Positions 1-7,786 of a DNA stretch of 7,786 nt are shown here, piece by piece. The stretch spans positions 1 to 7,786 of the forward strand of contig USNH01000037.1 of assembly GCA_900556015.1 (NCBI GenBank), read 5' to 3'. Below the pieces are notes generated by a model that did not search any database, was not told where the DNA came from, and saw only the letters and a list, made by a program, of their open reading frames with translations. The stretch's first letter is position 1. The number at the start of each line of letters is the position of its first letter. The stretch is from an uncultured Eubacteriales bacterium (GTDB lineage: Bacteria > Bacillota_A > Clostridia > Oscillospirales > Oscillospiraceae). Position numbers and translations under genes: made by a program.

Positions 1-1366
<1,366 letters not shown>

Positions 1367-1368
1367 TT

Positions 1369-1397
1369 ATTATAGCATCGGGGTGGGAAAAGGTCAA
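1369..1397 (-). promoter_or_regulatory. Sigma-A-type promoter of the PFOR gene
   Basis: Reading leftward, TTGACC (1392-1397) and a perfect TATAAT (1369-1374) are separated by exactly 17 bp. The predicted transcription start is near 1362, giving a leader of about 53 nt that ends in an AGGAGG ribosome binding site. The match is close to the housekeeping consensus, as expected for an abundant fermentation enzyme. The -35 box lies immediately beyond the terminator of the upstream operon. Confidence 0.85.
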
Positions 1398-1446
1398 TAA
1401 AACAGGGGCTATTCTGTAACATCTGTCACAAAACAGCCCCTGTTTT
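1395..1446 (-). terminator. Rho-independent terminator of the murD-yunB-ligA-GH13 operon
   Basis: A perfect 12-bp inverted repeat (arms 1399-1410 and 1435-1446, AAAACAGGGGCT and its complement) begins 17 bp after the stop codon of the GH13 gene. On the leftward transcript the second arm ends in GUUUU followed by AUU, a short U-rich tract. The 24-nt loop contains a second small stem (1415-1419 with 1426-1430) whose middle pair is a G-U wobble only in leftward RNA, fitting that direction. The stem would also fold in rightward RNA, where five T residues follow, but no rightward gene precedes it. Confidence 0.85.
1414..1431. promoter_or_regulatory. Candidate Crp/Fnr-family (or Rex) operator upstream of PFOR
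   Basis: The terminator loop contains, on the minus strand, TGTGA-N6-TTACA (1415-1430), nine of ten matches to the TGTGA-N6-TCACA palindrome known for Crp and for Bacillus Fnr. Its centre, 1422.5, is about 60 bp upstream of the predicted PFOR start, close to the -61.5 position classical for class I Crp-type activation. The 18-bp extension TTGTGAC-N4-GTTACAG is a poorer match to the Rex redox-repressor consensus. The alternative is that it is only the upper stem of the terminator hairpin. Confidence 0.35.
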
Positions 1447-1462
1447 TCGTCAAAAAAGCAAA

Positions 1463-2719
1463 TCAAATCACGACCGGCGTACTTTCCGCCGGAAGTTGTC
1501 CGTCCGTTACGGTCACTGTGCCGCCCAGGCGGTTTTCATACATGCCGTCGGGCAGGTCTACGGGGATGGACGCAGCGCTGCCGGACAGGTCGAACACGCC
1601 AAGAGCCGTGCCCTCCGGGCCGTCATAGTGGCCGATGGCCGCGCCAACCCGGCAGTCGTACCACACCGCGCCGGTGAGGGGCAGCGTGGTTTTCATGGCC
1701 TTGCAGCGGCGGAGGAGGTCGGAGAGATCCCGGGCCTTGTCGCCAAAGTTGTCGTCCTTGTCGAACAGGCTGACCTGATGGCGGCAGGCGAACTCCGTGC
1801 CGCCGTAGAGCATGGCCGCGCCCCGGCGGAAGTAGAGGAAGGCCAGCCAGTTTTGGAGCTGGCGGTCATCGGAGAGATAGGAGGCAAGGCGGGGCGTGTC
1901 GTGGTTCTCCACGCAGCGGGCCTTGACATAGCCGGTGGGATAGGTCAGCTCCTGGTACGTCAACAGGTCGGTGAACTGGCGCAGGGGCGTTTCCCCCTTC
2001 AGCACGCCTTCGTAGCAGGGCCACAGGTCGTAGTCGTAGGTCATGTCGAAGGCGCGGTACAGGTCCGTATCCGTAGAGCAGGCCGCGCCCATACGACGCA
2101 TCTCCCGGATGTACGCGCCGTGGACGCTCTCCGCCAGCCAAATGCAGCCGGGGCGCACCGTCTCTACCTCCCGGCGGGCACGCTCCCAAAACTCGATGGG
2201 GACGCTGCTGGCCACGTCGCAGCGGAAGCCGTCCACGATGGCGGCCCACTGCTTCAGGGTGTCGATCTGATAGTACCACAGGGCGGGGACGGAGTAGTCC
2301 AGGTCCACGATGTCCCACCAGTCCGCCACCTTGCGGGTGGGTCTTCCCTGCTCATCCCGCAGGAAGAACTCCGGGTGGTCGTGGGCCAGGACGGAGTCCG
2401 GCGAGGTGTGGTTGTAGACCACGTCGATGATGCATTTCATGCCGCGGGCATGGATGGCCTCCACCAGGTGGAGGAAATCCTCCCGCGTGCCGTATTCCGG
2501 GTTGACGGCCCGGTAGTCGCGGATAGCGTAGGGGCTGCCCAGCGTGCCCTTGCGGCCCTCTATCCCGATGGGGTGGATGGGCATGAGCCACAGGATGTCC
2601 GTGCCGAGAGCGCGGATGCGGTCCAGGTCGCGCTCCAGGGCGCGGAACGTGCCCTCCGGGGTGTGGCAGCGGACAAAGACGCTGTAAATGACCTGATGGG
2701 TCAGGGTCTGATCGGGCAT
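1463..2719 (-). CDS. Intracellular GH13 alpha-amylase-family glycoside hydrolase
   Basis: A 418-residue TIM-barrel enzyme of the alpha-amylase clan, expected to act by the retaining mechanism on alpha-glucosidic linkages. All four GH13 signature regions are visible: DVVYNH (99-104), GFRCDVA (164-170) with nucleophile Asp168, WLAES (194-198) with acid/base Glu197, and ENHD (271-274) with the third catalytic Asp274. A short beta-rich C-terminal domain follows from about residue 340. There is no signal peptide or membrane segment, so it should work in the cytoplasm, perhaps on glycogen-derived or imported maltooligosaccharides; the exact substrate cannot be read from the sequence. Last gene of the operon: the ATG is 12 bp after the ligA stop, and its AGGAGG (2727-2732) touches the ligA stop codon, suggesting coupled translation. 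A strong terminator follows. Family assignment is certain; alpha-amylase, neopullulanase-like or alpha-glucosidase activity remain possible. Confidence 0.92.
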   Translation of the reverse strand: MPDQTLTHQVIYSVFVRCHTPEGTFRALERDLDRIRALGTDILWLMPIHPIGIEGRKGTLGSPYAIRDYRAVNPEYGTREDFLHLVEAIHARGMKCIIDVVYNHTSPDSVLAHDHPEFFLRDEQGRPTRKVADWWDIVDLDYSVPALWYYQIDTLKQWAAIVDGFRCDVASSVPIEFWERARREVETVRPGCIWLAESVHGAYIREMRRMGAACSTDTDLYRAFDMTYDYDLWPCYEGVLKGETPLRQFTDLLTYQELTYPTGYVKARCVENHDTPRLASYLSDDRQLQNWLAFLYFRRGAAMLYGGTEFACRHQVSLFDKDDNFGDKARDLSDLLRRCKAMKTTLPLTGAVWYDCRVGAAIGHYDGPEGTALGVFDLSGSAASIPVDLPDGMYENRLGGTVTVTDGQLPAESTPVVI

Positions 2720-2731
2720 AGGTGTACCTCC

Positions 2732-4714
<1,983 letters not shown>

Positions 4715-5410
4715 TTATCCGTTGTTCATAATGTATTCGTCAGCGTAGTCCTCGATCTTATCCTCCGTGGTGCTGAAGTAGGTGTACGTCTGCGGCACGC
4801 CGCCGACGATGACCGTTTCCGCCACGGAGATCTCGTTGCTGACCTTGGTATAGGTGGTGATGCCCGGCAGCAGGATGCTGACGGAAACGTCTACCTCCAG
4901 CAGTATCTGATGCTTCGTCTGATTGATGCCGGCAGCGATGAAGCGGTCGTTGAATTTGGCGCTGGCTGTGCCCAGCGTCTCCATCTTGACGTACAGCTTC
5001 GGGCCGCGGCCCGCCAGCAGCGGTGAGCCGGTGAGCGTGCCCAGCGGGATGGCCAGCTCGGTGGCGGAGACCTCCGCCAAACGGGCCAGTACATCGTCGG
5101 CCACCTCGGTCTGCAAGCGGTTAAAGGCGGCCATGTCGCTGCGGAGGGCGGCCACGTGGCCGTCCGCGTCCTTGTCGAAGGACACCAGCTTGCCGTATTC
5201 CAAATGGCCGCTGGCCACCGCGTCGTTCACCGCCGCCACCACGATGCGGTGGACGGTGTTGGAGCAGCGGGCGGTGGCCACGTTGACCAAAATGGGACGC
5301 AGGTGCAGCAGCACGGCCCACAGCAGCGCCGTCAGGCTGAAGAGCACGATGACGATCCAGATCCGCACCCGCTGGCGGCGGGTCAGGCGGATATAGCGCA
5401 GCCGCACCAT
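4715..5410 (-). CDS. yunB: Sporulation protein YunB
   Basis: Member of the YunB family; in Bacillus subtilis yunB is transcribed by sigma-E in the mother cell and is needed for proper spore formation, but its biochemical role is unknown. The 231-residue product has a basic N-terminus (residues 1-16), one membrane segment (about 17-35) and a roughly 195-residue domain probably outside the cytoplasm. Family hallmarks are IPLGTLTGSPLLAGRGPK and the downstream GINQTKHQI. Length is slightly below the B. subtilis protein (about 250). I chose the ATG at 5410 because GGGAGG (5419-5424) lies 8 nt before it. The in-frame GTG at 5419 overlaps that ribosome binding site, and the ATG at 5416 leaves only 2 nt, so neither looks usable. 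Second gene of the operon, 47 bp after murD and 15 bp before ligA, with a candidate sigma-E promoter in front. Its presence implies an endospore-forming host. Confidence 0.92.
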   Translation of the reverse strand: MVRLRYIRLTRRQRVRIWIVIVLFSLTALLWAVLLHLRPILVNVATARCSNTVHRIVVAAVNDAVASGHLEYGKLVSFDKDADGHVAALRSDMAAFNRLQTEVADDVLARLAEVSATELAIPLGTLTGSPLLAGRGPKLYVKMETLGTASAKFNDRFIAAGINQTKHQILLEVDVSVSILLPGITTYTKVSNEISVAETVIVGGVPQTYTYFSTTEDKIEDYADEYIMNNG

Positions 5411-5433
5411 GGTCATCACCTCCCTTTAGGGGA

Positions 5434-5463
5434 AGTGTATGACGGGACGGCTTTTCCTCATTC
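5434..5463 (-). promoter_or_regulatory. Candidate sigma-E promoter of yunB
   Basis: Reading leftward, CATACACT (5434-5441) fits the sigma-E -10 consensus CATACAnT completely. GAATGAG (5457-5463), 15 bp upstream and overlapping the murD stop codon, is a partial match to the sigma-E -35 element (GAAT of GAATATT). It sits in the 47-bp murD-yunB gap; the predicted start near 5427 would leave a very short leader of about 17 nt containing the yunB ribosome binding site. Known sigma-E control of yunB in B. subtilis makes the assignment plausible. The weak -35 is the main doubt. Confidence 0.55.
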
Positions 5464-6843
5464 CTGCCAGCCGTTGACGATGGATTTGAAGAACTTGCCC
5501 CGCTCGGCGAAGTTCTTGAACTGGTCGAAGGCGGCGCAGGCCGGAGACAGCGTGACCACATCGCCGGGATGGGCGCGGTCACGGGCGGCCTCCACGGCGG
5601 CGGTGAAGGGCGTCACGTCCAGTATCTCCGGGCAGCCGGGGCGGTAGTCCGGGGCTTGCTCCACGGCGGCGCGGATCTTATCCGCCGTCGCGCCGCAGAG
5701 GATCAGCAGCTTGACATGGGCAGTGATCTCAGGGCCGAGCACGTCGAAGGGGATGTGCTTGTCGTAGCCGCCGGCGATGAGGATGACCTTCTCCGGGAAG
5801 GAGCGCAATCCGGCGATGGTACGGGAGGGGCTGGAGGCGATGGAGTCGTTGTAGTAGCGGACGCCGCGGTAGGTGCGTACCAGCTCGATGCGGTGCTCCA
5901 CGCCGCCGAAATCCCGGGCGAACTGCCGGATGGTCTCGTCCGGCACAAAGCCGTCCACGGCGGCGATGGCCGCCATGTAGTTCTCCACGTTGTGGACGCC
6001 GGGGATCTTGATGTCGGAGGTGCGGAGGATGACACGCTCGCCCTCCGGGCCGCGGCAGACGATGTCCTCGCCCCGGAGGAACACGCCGTCGGCAGGCTCG
6101 GTCCGGCGGCTGAACAGGCGGCTGCGGCCCACAGCGCGGGCGGACTGCTCCGCCGTGATGGCGTTGTCGGCGTTGAACACGGCGATGTCGCCGGGGCGCT
6201 GGTGGCGGAAGATGTTCTCCTTGGCGGCGACGTACTCCGCCATATCCTTGTGCATATCCAAGTGGTTGGGCGCAAGGTTGGTGACCACGGCGATGTGGGG
6301 GCTCTGGGTCATGGTCATGAGCTGGAAGCTGGACAGCTCCAGCACGGCGCAGTGGTCGGGGCGCATATTGTCCGCCTCGCACAGCAGCGGGTGGCCGATG
6401 TTGCCGCCCAGCCAAACGGTCTTGCCGGCGGCACGCAGCAGCTCGGCGATGATGGTGGTGGTGGTGGTCTTGCCGTCAGAGCCGGTGACGGCGATGATGG
6501 GACAGGGGCAGACGCGGAAAAAGACCTCCATCTCGCTGGTCAGCTCCGCGCCGCGGGCCACCGCCGATGCGAGCTGCGGCACATCGGGCCGCAGGCCGGG
6601 GGTGCGGAAGATCACATCCGCGTCCAGGCCGTCCAGGTAGCCCTCGCCCAGGTGCAGGCGGCAGCCCCGGCGCTCCAGGTCATCGGCCTGCGCGCCCATC
6701 TGCTCACGGGTGCGCTTGTCACAGGCGGCGACGGACACGCCCTCCGCCAGCAGCCGGTCGATGAGGGGCGTGTTGCTGACGCCGATGCCGATAACGGCCA
6801 CTGTCTTATTTTTTATGGTGTCTATATATTCCCGCAGGGTCAT
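5458..6843 (-). CDS. murD: UDP-N-acetylmuramoyl-L-alanine--D-glutamate ligase MurD
   Basis: Cytoplasmic Mur ligase that adds D-glutamate to UDP-MurNAc-L-Ala with ATP hydrolysis, the second amino-acid addition in peptidoglycan precursor synthesis. The 461 residues are near the family size (E. coli 438). The N-terminal Rossmann-like domain has VAVIGIGVSN (15-24), which recognises the UDP-sugar, and TPGLRPD (81-87). The central ATPase has the P-loop TGSDGKTTTTT (120-130) with Lys125, then LELSSFQL (168-175) with Glu169, NLAPNHLDMH (189-198) and AAKENIF, whose Lys207 is the probable carbamylated lysine. The C-terminal ligase domain starts around residue 310 (YYNDSIASSP). The ATG at 6843 has AAGGAGGG about 7 nt upstream. 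First gene of the operon, with its own sigma-A promoter. Here murD is not next to other mur, fts or mra genes, unlike the usual division and cell-wall cluster. Confidence 0.98.
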   Translation of the reverse strand: MTLREYIDTIKNKTVAVIGIGVSNTPLIDRLLAEGVSVAACDKRTREQMGAQADDLERRGCRLHLGEGYLDGLDADVIFRTPGLRPDVPQLASAVARGAELTSEMEVFFRVCPCPIIAVTGSDGKTTTTTIIAELLRAAGKTVWLGGNIGHPLLCEADNMRPDHCAVLELSSFQLMTMTQSPHIAVVTNLAPNHLDMHKDMAEYVAAKENIFRHQRPGDIAVFNADNAITAEQSARAVGRSRLFSRRTEPADGVFLRGEDIVCRGPEGERVILRTSDIKIPGVHNVENYMAAIAAVDGFVPDETIRQFARDFGGVEHRIELVRTYRGVRYYNDSIASSPSRTIAGLRSFPEKVILIAGGYDKHIPFDVLGPEITAHVKLLILCGATADKIRAAVEQAPDYRPGCPEILDVTPFTAAVEAARDRAHPGDVVTLSPACAAFDQFKNFAERGKFFKSIVNGWQE

Positions 6844-6890
6844 GGGTGTTCCCTCCTTGGATGAAGTGGCTTTTGCGTTTTAACTTATGT

Positions 6891-6919
6891 ATTATACCTC
6901 ACGGTGGAAAAATCTTCAA
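6891..6919 (-). promoter_or_regulatory. Sigma-A-type promoter of the murD operon
   Basis: Reading leftward, TTGAAG (6914-6919) and a perfect TATAAT (6891-6896) are 17 bp apart. Predicted transcription starts near 6884, giving a leader of about 40 nt that ends in the murD ribosome binding site. This is the only strong vegetative promoter visible for the four-gene operon. Confidence 0.85.
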
Positions 6920-6921
6920 TC

Positions 6922-6975
6922 AAAATCGCGTGGGAGCGCCCTGATTTTCGTGGGAATGAGCATTTTGGCTGGGAA
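6922..6975. repeat. Three degenerate direct repeats in the divergent intergenic region
   Basis: The motif TGGGA recurs at 6931, 6951 and 6970, that is every 19-20 bp, each time preceded by an A/T-rich stretch. The two best copies are ATTTTCGTGGGAA (6944-6956) and ATTTTGGCTGGGAA (6962-6975); the first copy (6922-6936, ATCGCGTGGGAG at its end) is weaker. Spacing of about two helical turns would put the copies on nearly the same DNA face, as in a multi-site operator. They lie just upstream of the murD -35 box and about 60 bp before the rightward -35 box. No known regulator motif is recognised. Confidence 0.4.
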
Positions 6976-7034
6976 ACCGTCAAACCGCACAAAAACGGCG
7001 GGAGAAATTTGGCGAATGTCGGCCATTTTACTTC

Positions 7035-7063
7035 TTTACATTACCGCGCTAAAGTGGTAGTAT
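7035..7063 (+). promoter_or_regulatory. Sigma-A-type promoter of the lipoprotein gene
   Basis: TTTACA (7035-7040) and TAGTAT (7058-7063) are separated by 17 bp, each one or two bases from the housekeeping consensus. Predicted transcription starts near 7070, with a leader of about 47 nt. The arms TTACC (7041-7045) and GGTAA (7064-7068) form a perfect inverted repeat flanking the spacer and -10 box. Confidence 0.75.
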
Positions 7064-7081
7064 GGTAACACAATAAATCAA

Positions 7082-7097
7082 GCGGCCACGAAGCCGC
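7082..7097 (+). other. Small leader hairpin before the lipoprotein ribosome binding site
   Basis: GCGGC (7082-7086) pairs with GCCGC (7093-7097) around a 6-nt loop, 5 nt before the AGGAGG at 7103-7108. A five-pair GC stem near the 5' end of the predicted transcript could stabilise the mRNA or affect initiation, but it is too short for a riboswitch and may be fortuitous. Confidence 0.3.
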
Positions 7098-7116
7098 AGT
7101 TCAGGAGGAACACAAC

Positions 7117-7786
7117 ATGAAGAAGTTTATGGCGATGCTGCTGGCACTGGTCATGACGCTGAGTTTGGCGGCCTGCGGCAAGAAGGCGGACGACACCGCC
7201 AAGGATGACGCGAACGTGGATGACACCACCACCCCGGAGATCACCTACGCCGTGGAGGCCGGCAGCGCCGGTGAGGAAGTGGCACTGGCCAACGGGTTCA
7301 AGACCGTGTCCGTCAACTCTCAGGCTGACGCGCTGATGGAGGTCTCCTCCGGCACGTCCGACGCGGCGATCATCGACCTGCTGATGGCCGGCGCGATGGT
7401 GGGCGAGGGTACGAGCTATCCCGACCTGAAGGTGACGGATCAGAAGCTGAACTCTGAGCTGTACGGCGTGGGCTGCCGCAAGGGCAGCGACCTGGCTTCC
7501 TTTATCAACAGCGTGATGGGCGAGGCCTATGCCGACGGCACAATGCAGGAGCTGGCCAACACCTACGGCGTGCAGGAGGCCCTGCTGGAGCAGAGCGCCA
7601 GCGAGTTCACCGCCTCCGAGACGGACAGCGATGTGAAGTACATCCAGGATAAGGGCACGCTGATCGTGGGCATCACCGAGTTCGCTCCCATGGATTACAA
7701 GAGCGCGGATGATGAGTGGATCGGCTTTGACGCGGACATGGCCAAGCTGGTGGCGGAGAAGCTGGGCGTTGAGGTGCAGTTCATCG
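7117..7786 (+). CDS. Substrate-binding lipoprotein of an ABC transporter with an extra N-terminal half-domain (cut by window edge)
   Basis: The first 223 residues of a lipid-anchored extracellular binding protein of the polar amino-acid type (SBP_bac_3). A lipoprotein signal peptide (1-19) ends in the lipobox LAAC with Cys20 as the lipidated residue, followed by an Asp/Thr-rich linker (21-41). A canonical binding-domain start appears only at about residue 173: KGTLIVGITEFAPM (179-192) and GFDADMAKLVAEKLGV (203-218). The stretch before it, about 42-158, resembles lobe 2 plus the C-terminal return of the same fold: AVEAGSAGE (45-53), ADALMEVSSGTSDAAIID (70-87), YGVGCRKGSDL (116-126) and DGTMQELANTYGV (140-152). 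It has no lobe-1 N-terminus of its own. The ATG at 7117 has AGGAGG 8 nt upstream. Permease and ATPase genes may follow beyond the window. Probable ligand is an amino acid, but this is inference. Confidence 0.9.
   Translation, partial: MKKFMAMLLALVMTLSLAACGKKADDTAKDDANVDDTTTPEITYAVEAGSAGEEVALANGFKTVSVNSQADALMEVSSGTSDAAIIDLLMAGAMVGEGTSYPDLKVTDQKLNSELYGVGCRKGSDLASFINSVMGEAYADGTMQELANTYGVQEALLEQSASEFTASETDSDVKYIQDKGTLIVGITEFAPMDYKSADDEWIGFDADMAKLVAEKLGVEVQFI

Noticed and set aside
6453..6468. Short GGT trinucleotide run
   Set aside because: It encodes the run of Thr codons in the MurD P-loop (GKTTTTT), a normal feature of clostridial MurD, so it is not a notable microsatellite.
5569..6864. 431-codon plus-strand frame opposite murD
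   Set aside because: Antisense shadow of murD with repetitive Gly/Ala/Val/Asp composition and no start signals.
6943..6957. Possible CodY box in the divergent region
   Set aside because: Only the first half (ATTTTC) matches AATTTTCWGAAAATT; the second half does not, so a CodY site is not supported.
7010..7025. Small TGGC/GCCA inverted repeat before the lipoprotein promoter
   Set aside because: Four-base arms with an 8-nt centre are expected by chance in this composition.

Overview
The window reads as chromosomal DNA from a GC-rich, anaerobic, spore-forming Firmicute of the class Clostridia, most likely Oscillospiraceae (Oscillibacter/Flavonifractor type). Three things point there: a pyruvate:ferredoxin oxidoreductase (anaerobic pyruvate metabolism), a YunB sporulation protein, and Gram-positive expression signals (strong AGGAGG-type ribosome binding sites and near-consensus sigma-A promoters with 17-bp spacers). 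The genus placement is inference from style; the other statements rest on recognisable proteins and motifs.

Layout, left to right. (1) 1-1309, minus: the N-terminal 436 residues of PFOR, running off the left edge. (2) 1310-1462: a compact junction with the PFOR promoter, the terminator of the upstream operon and, inside the terminator loop, a palindrome resembling a Crp/Fnr-family site. (3) 1463-6843, minus: a tight four-gene operon, transcribed in the order murD (cell-wall precursor ligase), yunB (sporulation), ligA (NAD-dependent DNA ligase), then a cytoplasmic GH13 alpha-amylase-family enzyme. Gaps between genes are 47, 15 and 12 bp. (4) 6844-7116: a divergent intergenic region with a good promoter in each direction and three degenerate direct repeats between them. 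(5) 7117-7786, plus: the start of a lipoprotein related to amino-acid ABC-transporter binding proteins, running off the right edge.

The genes do not form one obvious pathway. The operon mixes housekeeping envelope and DNA-joining functions with a sporulation gene and a glycosidase. A sequence matching the sigma-E -10 consensus sits directly in front of yunB, suggesting that yunB and perhaps the genes after it get a second, mother-cell-specific promoter inside a vegetative operon.

Most of the window is ordinary core genome and I see no mobile element, CRISPR array, tRNA or rRNA. The points most worth a second look are the lipoprotein, which carries an extra half of a binding-protein fold ahead of what looks like a normal one; the candidate sigma-E promoter before yunB; and the candidate Crp/Fnr-like (or Rex-like) palindrome about 60 bp upstream of the predicted PFOR transcription start.
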